Source of the DNA: JAYZAP01 sp964645285
GTDB lineage: Bacteria > Pseudomonadota > Alphaproteobacteria > JAAXGF01
Assembly (NCBI GenBank): GCA_964645285.1
Contig: CAZYDR010000020.1
Coordinates: 1 to 40,542 of the forward strand
Length of the DNA: 40,542 nt
Reading direction: 5' to 3'
How positions within the stretch are numbered: position 1 is the stretch's first letter; each line of letters begins with the position of its first letter. The notes below the pieces were generated by a model. It searched no databases. It had not been told where the DNA came from and was given only the letters and a program-made list of their open reading frames with translations. Positions 1 through 7,325 of the stretch are shown here, piece by piece. The position numbers were made by a program, and so were the translations under genes.

Positions 1-32
1 GCCGCATAAGCGGCGACGCGCATTCGCGCTTG

Positions 33-55
33 CCAGCGGTCAAGATGACCGCTGG
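33..55 (+). terminator. Terminator-like hairpin at left edge
   Basis: A perfect 10-bp inverted repeat (33-42 with 46-55) closes a 3-nt loop and is followed by a T-rich stretch up to about base 75. On the plus strand this looks like an intrinsic terminator for a gene ending left of the window. The T tract is interrupted by C and A, so it is not a textbook case. The rest of 1-154 holds no gene I can support; a second small dyad (CCCGC/GCGGG) lies near base 80-93. Confidence 0.4.
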
Positions 56-154
56 TATTCTCTTCCTACTTACTTTCAGCCCGCGACTGCGGGTCTCCGA
101 CCGTTCGGCGGGAGCCTGCGTGGCGATTGAACGCACTATCGAAAAGACGTTGCC

Positions 155-355
155 TCAGGCGATAATGTCGGGCAGTAGGGCGCTTTCCAGGTTGGATATC
201 TCATCCTTGAGATGAAGCTTTCGCTTCTTCATCCGCTGAATGTCGATTTGATCTTCCGGCGAACCGCCAAGCAGTTCGGCAATGCTATCGTCGAGCTCGC
301 GGTGTTCCTGGCGGAGCTCGAGAAGATGCTGTTTCATCGTATCGTTATCGGTCAT
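155..355 (-). CDS. DUF465 (YdcH-like) small protein
   Basis: A 66-residue, charged, probably alpha-helical protein. The C-terminal pattern with Met-Lys-Lys-Arg-Lys, then Leu-Lys-Asp-Glu-Ile, is the hallmark of DUF465/YdcH, a family of small alphaproteobacterial coiled-coil proteins of unknown function. The start was placed at the ATG at 355 rather than at the longer upstream frame because MTDNDTM begins the family-like part and GAGAGA lies just upstream. It is transcribed away from the flavin oxidoreductase gene, leaving a 161-bp divergent promoter region (356-516). A second member of the family lies at 2228-2395. Confidence 0.8.
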   Translation of the reverse strand: MTDNDTMKQHLLELRQEHRELDDSIAELLGGSPEDQIDIQRMKKRKLHLKDEISNLESALLPDIIA

Positions 356-516
356 CGCACTCTCTCGTTGCCTAAGCCGATGCACCAAGGCTAGCAGAAC
401 TATCGACTGAACGGTAGAACCAAACCCCAGATATCGTCGATCCGAATCATTGTCGACCCGACCGGGCCATAGTAGCGTTTGTCGTGAAGACAATAATCCG
501 ACCGGGAAGGTGACCG

Positions 517-1425
517 ATGGCTCAAGAGCTGCAGTTTCAGGTTCTCGTGCTGCCCAGCGCGCCGTGGGATGTTTTGCTCGAACGCTATACCTATGTCGAG
601 GACCTGGGTTTCGATTCGGTGGGTATCGGCGACCATTTCGTCGATTGGAACAATCCCGAGGTACCTTGGCTCGAGGCCTGGACGGTGTTGGCGGCGGTGG
701 CCCGCGAGACTTCGCGGGTCCGTCTCGCTACGGCGGTCAGCCAGTTTCCCCTGCGCAACCCGGCCCTGCTGGCGCGCCAGACCCTGACCCTGGATCACCT
801 GTCCAACGGGCGCTTCACCCTTGGCCTCGGCACCGGCCTGACCATCGACCCGGCCTACGACATGATGGGCATTCCCAATTGGGCGCCGAAGGAGCGGGTA
901 GCGCGGTTCCGCGAATACGTCCAGGCGGTCGATCTGATGCTGTCCAACGAGACCAGCAGCTTCGACGGCGACTATTACCAGATCAAGGGTGCGGTATTGA
1001 ACCCGCGGCCGATCCAGAAGCCGCGGCCACCTCTGGTCATCGCCGCCTTTGGTCCGGTCATGCTAAAGATCGCGGCCCAGTTCGCCGATGGCTGGGACAG
1101 CCTCAGCTTCGCCGCCGACTTCGACGACCAGCTTGAGGAAACCCGGGGCCGTATCGCCCGCATCGACGCCGCCTGCGAGGCTATCGGCCGCGACCCGGCT
1201 TCCCTGCACCGCTCCTATCTGATGTTCGACGCCAACTCACGGGCCAGCGGCGGCATGATCACCTATTACGAATCGGCGGAACTCTTCGCCGACATGGTGC
1301 GCCGTGTGATCGATCTCGGCATCACCGAAATCGGCCTCTACTTCCCGACCCAGCCCGAGCAACGGCCGATGTTCGAGAAAATCGCCCGCGAGGTGATCCC
1401 GGAGTTGAAGCGGAGCCTGTTCTAG
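517..1425 (+). CDS. LLM-class flavin-dependent oxidoreductase
   Basis: A 302-residue luciferase-like monooxygenase-family protein (bacterial luciferase TIM-barrel fold, using FMN or F420). Visible family features are the N-terminal LGFDSVGIGDHF segment, the RVRLATAV strand, the NPALLARQTLTLDHLSNGR segment at about 80-100, the GLGTG turn, and a C-terminal strand around LGITEIGLYFP. These are typical of alkanal, sulfonate or F420-dependent LLM enzymes, but the substrate cannot be read from sequence. The start ATG follows GGGAAGG with good spacing. The stop overlaps by 4 bases the stop region of the convergent UbiX-like gene. Without a visible flavin reductase partner, assignment as FMNH2- or F420-dependent stays open. 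Confidence 0.85.
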   Translation: MAQELQFQVLVLPSAPWDVLLERYTYVEDLGFDSVGIGDHFVDWNNPEVPWLEAWTVLAAVARETSRVRLATAVSQFPLRNPALLARQTLTLDHLSNGRFTLGLGTGLTIDPAYDMMGIPNWAPKERVARFREYVQAVDLMLSNETSSFDGDYYQIKGAVLNPRPIQKPRPPLVIAAFGPVMLKIAAQFADGWDSLSFAADFDDQLEETRGRIARIDAACEAIGRDPASLHRSYLMFDANSRASGGMITYYESAELFADMVRRVIDLGITEIGLYFPTQPEQRPMFEKIAREVIPELKRSLF

Positions 1426-2057
1426 GCGCCCCGCTTGGATTCCGCCACCGGCCTGAGCACCGGCTTCTTGCCGTCATCTTCACGCCAGCGCTCCACCGTG
1501 CCGATGTCGATGTCGAACAGGTCGAGGATGCGGCCGACCGTGTGGTCGACCATCTCGTCGATGGTTTCGGGGCGGGGGTAGAAGGCCGGGACCGGGGGGG
1601 CGATGATGGCGCCTAACTCGGCTAATTGCGTCATATTACGCAGGTGGCCAGCGTGGAGCGGGGTCTCGCGGACCATGAGGACCAGGCGGCGGCGCTCCTT
1701 GAGCATGACGTCGGCGGCGCGGGTCAGTAGGCCGGAGGTCACGCCAGTGGCGATTTCCGACATGGAGCGAATCGAGCACGGCGCCACCACCATGCCCAGG
1801 GAGCGGAACGAGCCCGAGGCCGGGCCGGCGCCGACATCGGCGTTGGCGTGACTGACGTCGGCCATGGCGCGCACGTCGGCGGCGCTGTAATTGGTCTCGT
1901 AGGCCAGGGTCATCTCCGCCGCCTTGGACATGACCAAGTGGGTCTCGATGTCCGTGGGGCCGAGCAGTTCGAGCAGGCGAATGCCGTGAGCGACGCCGGA
2001 AGCGCCGCTGATGCCGATGATCAATCGTCTCGGATTTGTGCTCATGTCACTGGTCAT
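1422..2057 (-). CDS. UbiX/Pad1-family flavin prenyltransferase
   Basis: A 211-residue flavoprotein of the UbiX family, which prenylates FMN from dimethylallyl phosphate to make the cofactor of UbiD-type decarboxylases. Seen in the sequence: the N-terminal GISGASGV flavin/phosphate loop, the VVAPCSIRSMSEIATG segment, KERRRLVLMVRETPLH and the C-terminal APPVPAFYPRPETIDEMVDH block, all in the usual order and at full length. The ATG at 2057 is preceded by GAGG; an in-frame ATG four codons later is possible. No UbiD gene lies in the window, so its client enzyme must be elsewhere. It converges on the LLM-class gene with a 4-base overlap. Confidence 0.88.
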   Translation of the reverse strand: MTSDMSTNPRRLIIGISGASGVAHGIRLLELLGPTDIETHLVMSKAAEMTLAYETNYSAADVRAMADVSHANADVGAGPASGSFRSLGMVVAPCSIRSMSEIATGVTSGLLTRAADVMLKERRRLVLMVRETPLHAGHLRNMTQLAELGAIIAPPVPAFYPRPETIDEMVDHTVGRILDLFDIDIGTVERWREDDGKKPVLRPVAESKRGA

Positions 2058-2227
2058 CCTACCTCTGTCGTGGCATAGTGGAGTCGGGTAAGAATCCCGT
2101 CGCCATCTTCATCTGTGGCGGCGTTATTCTCTGGTTAATACAAGCCTTTTGGGAGACCGAAACAAGCGAAAATCAGGTTCATAAGCCAATTCGATCCCCC
2201 CAAATGGTAAGGTCAATGGGAGAAAAC

Positions 2228-2395
2228 ATGGACTCGACGACTCGAATCACTGCCTTGAGTACGAAGCACGATTATCTTGACCACGCTATCGATGCCGAAA
2301 ACCGGCGTCCCATACCCGATTATGTTCGGGTAACTAAGATGAAACGCGAAAAACTTCGAATAAAGGACGAGATGATCAGTCTCGACCACCATTAG
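2228..2395 (+). CDS. Second DUF465 (YdcH-like) small protein
   Basis: A 55-residue basic, helical protein with the same C-terminal pattern as the protein at 155-355: a Lys-Met-Lys-Arg-Glu-Lys-Leu stretch followed by Ile-Lys-Asp-Glu-Met. That is the DUF465 signature; no function is established. The ATG at 2228 was chosen over an in-frame upstream ATG at 2216 because GGGAGA lies at the right distance before 2228. It stands alone in the intergenic space between the UbiX-like gene and hldE, with an AT-richer upstream region (2060-2227) that probably carries its promoter. Confidence 0.65.
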   Translation: MDSTTRITALSTKHDYLDHAIDAENRRPIPDYVRVTKMKREKLRIKDEMISLDHH

Positions 2396-2502
2396 GTCCC
2401 TCGACTAGGGCTGGATCGAGCCCTTATCGACGTCCGACCGGCGCTTCCTTGGCGCCGCATTGAGATGGAGAACAGCCGTCGGTGTAACCGGCGAAACGGT
2501 GT

Positions 2503-3966
2503 CTATTGCGCCATTTTCCGAATGGTCGTGGTGGTGCTGTAACCTTCGGCGATGTCGGCCAGCAATACCGCGCCGCCGTAGCTCTGGACCAGGTCGGCGC
2601 CGACCACTTGGTCGAGGCTGTAATCAGCGCCCTTGATCAGCACGTCGGGACGTAACGCCTCAAGCGACGCCATGGGCGTGTCCTCGCCGTAAACCACCAC
2701 CAGATCAACGCTGGCCAGGGACGCCAGCACCTGGGCCCGCGCCGATTCGGGCTGGATCGGACGGTCCTCACCCTTGAGCCGGGCCACGGAATCGTCGCTG
2801 TTGAGCCCGACAATGAGCCGGTCGCAGGCGCCCCGCGCCTGTTCGATCAGAAAAATATGGCCGGGATGCAGCAGGTCGAAGCAACCGTTGGTGAAGCCGA
2901 CCCGATCGCCGCTCCGGCGCCACCGCTCAACCTGCTCGGTGGCGCCCGACAGGGACATGACCTTGGCCTCGGCGGCGGACCACGCGCCAGCGTGGATCGC
3001 CCGCAGCAGGTCGTCGCAGTAGACCACCGAAGTACCGACCTTGCCGACCACTACCCCGGCGGCGTGGTTGGCCAGGCGCACTGCATCCGACAGTGCCGCG
3101 TCACAGCCCAGCGCCATGGCCAGCATGGCGGCGACCGTATCGCCGGCGCCGGAAACGTCGAACACCTCGCGGGCCTGGGCCGGTAAGTGCTGGGTGTTAC
3201 CGTCACGGGTCACCAGGGACATGCCGCTCTCGCTGCGGGTGATGACCGCGGCCTCGACATCGAAACGTTCGATCAGTGCTGTCCCCATGGCGGCCAGTGC
3301 GTTTTCGTCATTTGCTTCAAGACCGGTGGCGGCGATCGCCTCGCGCCGATTAGGGGTCAGTACGGTGGCCCCCTTGTAGCGGCCGAAGTCGCCGCCTTTA
3401 GGATCGACCACGACAGGCTTGCCGGCAGCTCTGGCGGCGTCGATAAGGGCGGTGATAACCGCTGGTGTCAGCACCCCCTTTGCATAGTCCGAAATCACCA
3501 CCGCATGACAACCGGCCATAACCTCGGTCGCTACTCGGACAATTTCATCGGCGGTGTGGTCGGTGATCGACCGCAGGGTTTCGCTGTCGGCGCGCAGCAT
3601 CTGCTGGGCCCCGGCGATGTAACGGGTCTTGACCGTCGACTGGCGGCCTCGTTCGACCAGCAAATAGGGCTCGACCCGGGGTTCGTCGCCAACCATGGCC
3701 GTGAGTTCGCGTCCCACCGGGTCGTCGCCTACCACGGCGATGAAACTGGCCGACGCGCCCAGGGCGGTGGCGTTGCGCACCACGTTGCCGGCGCCACCCA
3801 ACATGGAGGTCTCGCGGCCGACCTGAAAGATCGGGATCGGCGCCTCGGGTGAAATGCGGCTGACCTCACCGGCGACGAAACGGTCGAGCATGAGGTCGCC
3901 GACACAGAGTAGCCGGACCTCGGAAAAGCGCGGCAGGTAGGCGGCTAACGAGTGGGAGTCCGTCAT
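2503..3966 (-). CDS. hldE: Bifunctional heptose-7-P kinase / heptose-1-P adenylyltransferase HldE
   Basis: A 487-residue cytoplasmic enzyme for two steps of ADP-L-glycero-beta-D-manno-heptose synthesis, the heptose donor for the lipopolysaccharide inner core. The N-terminal ribokinase/PfkB domain (about 1-320) shows the GGAGNVVRNATALGA sugar-binding segment and the catalytic FDVSGAGDT motif. The C-terminal nucleotidyltransferase domain (about 345-487) has the GCFDLLHPGH segment with the HxGH motif, and the family-typical end IRKMAQ. The length matches fused HldE proteins. The start ATG overlaps the acyl-CoA synthetase stop by 4 bases, implying translational coupling. Its presence implies a Gram-negative with heptose in its LPS. 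Confidence 0.95.
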   Translation of the reverse strand: MTDSHSLAAYLPRFSEVRLLCVGDLMLDRFVAGEVSRISPEAPIPIFQVGRETSMLGGAGNVVRNATALGASASFIAVVGDDPVGRELTAMVGDEPRVEPYLLVERGRQSTVKTRYIAGAQQMLRADSETLRSITDHTADEIVRVATEVMAGCHAVVISDYAKGVLTPAVITALIDAARAAGKPVVVDPKGGDFGRYKGATVLTPNRREAIAATGLEANDENALAAMGTALIERFDVEAAVITRSESGMSLVTRDGNTQHLPAQAREVFDVSGAGDTVAAMLAMALGCDAALSDAVRLANHAAGVVVGKVGTSVVYCDDLLRAIHAGAWSAAEAKVMSLSGATEQVERWRRSGDRVGFTNGCFDLLHPGHIFLIEQARGACDRLIVGLNSDDSVARLKGEDRPIQPESARAQVLASLASVDLVVVYGEDTPMASLEALRPDVLIKGADYSLDQVVGADLVQSYGGAVLLADIAEGYSTTTTIRKMAQ

Positions 3967-5594
3967 AAGGCGTTGGCCCGGTCACGGAGCAGGAATTTTT
4001 GAACCTTGCCGGTCGAGGTCTTGGGCAGGGGGCCGAAGACAACCGTGCGCGGAACCTTGAAGCCTGCCATGTTTTCGCGGCAGAAGGTGATGATGTCGGC
4101 TTCGTTGACCGCATTCGCATCGACTTTAAGATCGACGAAGGCGCAAGGCGTTTCGCCCCACTTTTCGTCATGGCGGGCAACCACCGCCGCTTCGACAATG
4201 GCCGGGTGGCGGTAGAGGGTGTTCTCGACTTCGATGGACGAGATGTTCTCGCCACCGGAAATTATGATGTCCTTGGAGCGGTCCTTGAGCTGGATATAGC
4301 CGTCCTCGTGCATGACCCCGAGATCGCCCGAGCGGAACCAGCCACCCGCGAACGCGGCTTCGCTGGCCTCCGGGTTTTTGAGATAGCCCTTCATCACTAC
4401 GTTGCCGCGCATCATGACCTCGCCCATGGTTTCGCCGTCGGCGGGGCAGGGCTCAAGAGTCTCAGCGTTAGCCACCATGAGGCCTTCGAGCACCGTATAG
4501 GCGACGCCCTGGCGCGCCTTGATAGTCGCCTGTTCATGGGTCGGCAGTTCGTTCCACTTGTCCTGCCAATCGCAGGCAATCGCCGGGCCATAGGTCTCGG
4601 TCAGGCCGTAGACATGGGTGATGTGAAAGCCCATGGCCTCCATGGCCTCGATCACCGAACTGGGCGGCGGCGCGGCCGCGGTCATAACCTCGACGGTGTG
4701 GTCAATATCGCGCCTGTCTCCATCGGCGGCATTGATCAGCATGCCAAGCACGATGGGCGCACCGCAGAAATGGGTAACGCCAAGCTCGGCGCAACCCTTG
4801 AAGATGGCGCCGGCCTCGACTCGGCGCAGGCAGACATGAGTGCCAGCGACGGCGGCGATGGTCCATGGGAAGCACCAGCCGTTGCAGTGGAACATGGGCA
4901 GGGTCCAGAGATAGACCGGCGCCGGCGGCAGGTTCCAGCTCAGCACATTGCCCAGGGCATTCAGGTAGGCGCCCCGGTGATGATAGACCACGCCCTTGGG
5001 ATTGCCCGTGGTACCCGAAGTGTAGTTGAGCGAAATTGCCTGCCACTCGTCGGCCGGGCCCTGCCAATCAAAATCAGGATCGCCGCCGGCGACAAAATCG
5101 TCGTATTCGATGTCACTGAGCAAGTCGCCGTCGCCGCCGAATTCAGGGTCGTCGATATCGATGACCAGGGGGGCGCCGTCGCATTGTTCCAGGGCGTCCC
5201 TGATGATCGCGGAAAACTCGCGGTCGGTAATCAGGACCTTGGCTTCGCCGTGGTCGAGGATAAAGCCGATGGTGGCGGCGTCGAGGCGGTAGTTTAGCGC
5301 ATTGAGCACCGCGCCGGTCATTGGCACGCCGTAATGAGCCTCGAGGATGGCCGGCACATTGGGCGCCATAATGGCCACCGTATCGCCGATCCCGACGCCG
5401 AGCGCCACCAGGGCCGAGGCGAGGCGGCGGGCGCGGGCATAAAGTTCGGTATAAGTGGTGCGCCGGGCGCCGTGAATGCAGGCAACACGGTCGGGATAGA
5501 CGTGAGCGGCGCGAGCCAGAAAGCTGACCGGGGTCAGCGGCACATAGTTGGCCGGGTTCTTGTCGAGCCCATGGATATATGGATTCGTCGCCAC
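3963..5594 (-). CDS. AMP-forming acyl-CoA synthetase
   Basis: A 543-residue member of the ANL superfamily that activates a carboxylic acid through an acyl-AMP to the CoA thioester. Motifs in order: YTSGTTGNPKGV (ATP loop, about residue 190), GLTETYGP, the hinge region GWFRSGDLG and KDRSKDIIISGGENIS, and the C-terminal catalytic lysine in PKTSTGKVQK. The PMFHCNGWCFPW segment is typical of medium- or short-chain acyl-CoA synthetases, including the DmdB type, but chain length cannot be fixed from sequence. Translation starts at GTG (5594), preceded by GAGAGGG. It lies 38 bases after trcR and overlaps hldE, so the three are probably one transcript. Confidence 0.9.
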   Translation of the reverse strand: MATNPYIHGLDKNPANYVPLTPVSFLARAAHVYPDRVACIHGARRTTYTELYARARRLASALVALGVGIGDTVAIMAPNVPAILEAHYGVPMTGAVLNALNYRLDAATIGFILDHGEAKVLITDREFSAIIRDALEQCDGAPLVIDIDDPEFGGDGDLLSDIEYDDFVAGGDPDFDWQGPADEWQAISLNYTSGTTGNPKGVVYHHRGAYLNALGNVLSWNLPPAPVYLWTLPMFHCNGWCFPWTIAAVAGTHVCLRRVEAGAIFKGCAELGVTHFCGAPIVLGMLINAADGDRRDIDHTVEVMTAAAPPPSSVIEAMEAMGFHITHVYGLTETYGPAIACDWQDKWNELPTHEQATIKARQGVAYTVLEGLMVANAETLEPCPADGETMGEVMMRGNVVMKGYLKNPEASEAAFAGGWFRSGDLGVMHEDGYIQLKDRSKDIIISGGENISSIEVENTLYRHPAIVEAAVVARHDEKWGETPCAFVDLKVDANAVNEADIITFCRENMAGFKVPRTVVFGPLPKTSTGKVQKFLLRDRANAL

Positions 5595-5632
5595 GATGCA
5601 GCCCTCTCCATGGTTGGCCTTGCGCCGCCGGC

Positions 5633-6340
5633 TTAACTTTCGCCTTCGGCGGTCGCCCCTTCAGGCTTTGCCTTGGGTGCGAAGACATTATCGAGGTCCA
5701 CATCGGCGATCGGGTCCGCCGACGGATCTTTCGGCGTTTCCGGCACCGGTTCCGGCGTTGGTTCGGGACGGACAATGCGCTGGGGCTGATTGACCTCCGG
5801 CGCCGGCGCCGCCTTGGCCTTGCCGCCGGAGTTGGCCCGCGCTACCACCGCATTGAGATCGGTCTGGGTGCAGAGGCCGAGTAGGACGGGATCGCGCGAG
5901 CGAATGTTCGGGCTGTTCCAGTGGGTCCGTTCGCGCACCGCGCGGATGGTGTTCTTGGTGGTGCCGAGCAGTTTGCCGATCTGGGCGTCATTGACCTCGG
6001 GGTGATTGCGAATCAGCCAGGCGATGGCGTCGGGTTTGTCCTGACGCTTCGAGAGCGGCGTATAGCGCGTACGGCGCGCTTTCTGCACCGGCAAATCGCG
6101 CTGCTTGCGCATGACTAGACGCGCCGACGGATCGTCGGTGCAACGGTCGATTTCTTCCCGGGTGAGCTGATCGTTGGCCATGGGATCGAGGGCGACGATT
6201 CCCACCGCTACCTCGCCATCGGCGATAGCGCTGACTTCAAGCAGATGCAACTCGCAGAATGCGGCAATCTGCTCGAACGTGAGCGTCGTGTTGTCGACCA
6301 GCCATACGGCGGTCGCCTTGGGCATCAACGGCTGAGCCAT
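5633..6340 (-). CDS. trcR: DUF1013 cell-cycle transcriptional regulator TrcR
   Basis: A 235-residue DUF1013 protein. The family is restricted to Alphaproteobacteria; the Caulobacter member TrcR associates with RNA polymerase and influences cell-cycle promoters. Seen here: the conserved N-terminal segment MPKATAVWLVDNTTLTFEQ, a central helix-turn-helix-like block (DAQIGKLLGTTKNTIRAVRE, about 115-135), HWNSPNI, and a C-terminal low-complexity tail rich in Pro, Ala and acidic residues. The ATG at 6340 was chosen because AGGAGG (6345-6350) sits 4 nt upstream; a TTG one codon earlier would leave no room. It heads a minus-strand run with the acyl-CoA synthetase and hldE. Confidence 0.88.
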   Translation of the reverse strand: MAQPLMPKATAVWLVDNTTLTFEQIAAFCELHLLEVSAIADGEVAVGIVALDPMANDQLTREEIDRCTDDPSARLVMRKQRDLPVQKARRTRYTPLSKRQDKPDAIAWLIRNHPEVNDAQIGKLLGTTKNTIRAVRERTHWNSPNIRSRDPVLLGLCTQTDLNAVVARANSGGKAKAAPAPEVNQPQRIVRPEPTPEPVPETPKDPSADPIADVDLDNVFAPKAKPEGATAEGES

Positions 6341-6590
6341 CAATCCTCCTGATATCGATCTGTTTTCCTAGTCTTTTCCGTCCCGGCCACGGTCGGCCGC
6401 GCGAAATTAACTGCCCCCGCCACACCATACAAGCCACGCGGTGTCGGACGCAACGTGCTAGTACCCCCAATCGCGCCGCGACGCAACGGTTGGACGCGAT
6501 GAACATCCACCCCTGCCACGGGCGCGGGCGATCAGTTTTGTATGGCGAAGCCTTCTGGCGTATCCTTGGGTCAGTAATTTGGAGCCGACC

Positions 6591-7325
6591 ATGGATCTGT
6601 CGATTTTTGCCACGTTGACGATCGGGTTTCTTGGCTCGGCCCACTGCATTGGCATGTGCGGTGGTATCGTCGGTGTTCTGAATTCGACCACGCCGCAAAC
6701 GCGTAAACCATCGCCTTTGTCCCGAATCGCCTACCATTTCAGTTACAATGCCGGTCGAATTCTCAGCTACTCGGCGGCCGGGACTTTAGCCGGTCTTGTC
6801 GGGGCCCAGTCGACAAAACTACCCTTGGATATTGTTGTTCCCGTCGGCGAACTGGCCGCCGGTCTGGTTATGATTGCCCTGGGATTATACCTTGCGGGTT
6901 GGAGCCAGATTACCGCCAGGATGGAAATCGTCGGGCAGTTTGCGTGGCGATACATTCAGCCTCTGGGCAAGCGTTTCTTACCGGTAAATACGCCGCTGCA
7001 TGCCTTTGGTCTGGGTCTGATCTGGGGCTGGCTGCCTTGCGGTCTGGTTTACTCGGCGTTGGCGCTGGCCCTGGTTTCTGCTTCACCCATACGCGGCGCG
7101 CTGTTGATGCTGGGCTTCGGGCTGGGAACGCTGCCTATATTATTGTTGATGGGCGGTGCCTACGAGCATCTTCGGGGCATTATCCGTAGCCCGGCCATGC
7201 GGCGGTTTGCCGGGGTGGCGATCGTCGCTGTTGGAATCTACACGTCGGTTTCGGCCGTGATCGGCCACACTCACCAGCCCGCGGCCGATAGCCAGGTCAC
7301 GGAAGAGCATCACTCCGCCTCATAA
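6591..7325 (+). CDS. Sulfite exporter TauE/SafE-family membrane protein (cox-assembly type)
   Basis: A 244-residue integral membrane protein with about six hydrophobic segments. The N-terminal GSAHCIGMCGG motif places two cysteines in or near the first membrane helix and is typical of the TauE/SafE-like or DsbD-like proteins found beside ccoGHIS and copper-ATPase genes; a second motif WGWLPCGLVYSALALAL follows near residue 145. The likely role, inferred from neighbours, is copper handling or cytochrome oxidase assembly rather than sulfite export. The ATG at 6591 follows GGAG with 6-nt spacing; an upstream in-frame TTG lacks a site. It converges on the Cu-ATPase with a 16-base overlap. The divergent region 6341-6590 upstream holds no other gene. 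Confidence 0.8.
   Translation: MDLSIFATLTIGFLGSAHCIGMCGGIVGVLNSTTPQTRKPSPLSRIAYHFSYNAGRILSYSAAGTLAGLVGAQSTKLPLDIVVPVGELAAGLVMIALGLYLAGWSQITARMEIVGQFAWRYIQPLGKRFLPVNTPLHAFGLGLIWGWLPCGLVYSALALALVSASPIRGALLMLGFGLGTLPILLLMGGAYEHLRGIIRSPAMRRFAGVAIVAVGIYTSVSAVIGHTHQPAADSQVTEEHHSAS

Noticed and set aside
2430..2460. Inverted repeat CGGCGC-N7-GCGCCG between the DUF465 gene and hldE as a terminator
   Set aside because: The stem is only 6 bp and no T tract follows on either strand; kept out of the feature list.
3999..5297. A 432-codon open frame antisense to the acyl-CoA synthetase
   Set aside because: It mirrors a gene with clear ANL motifs, has no recognisable domain and biased Gly/Ala/Asp composition. 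High GC makes long antisense frames common.
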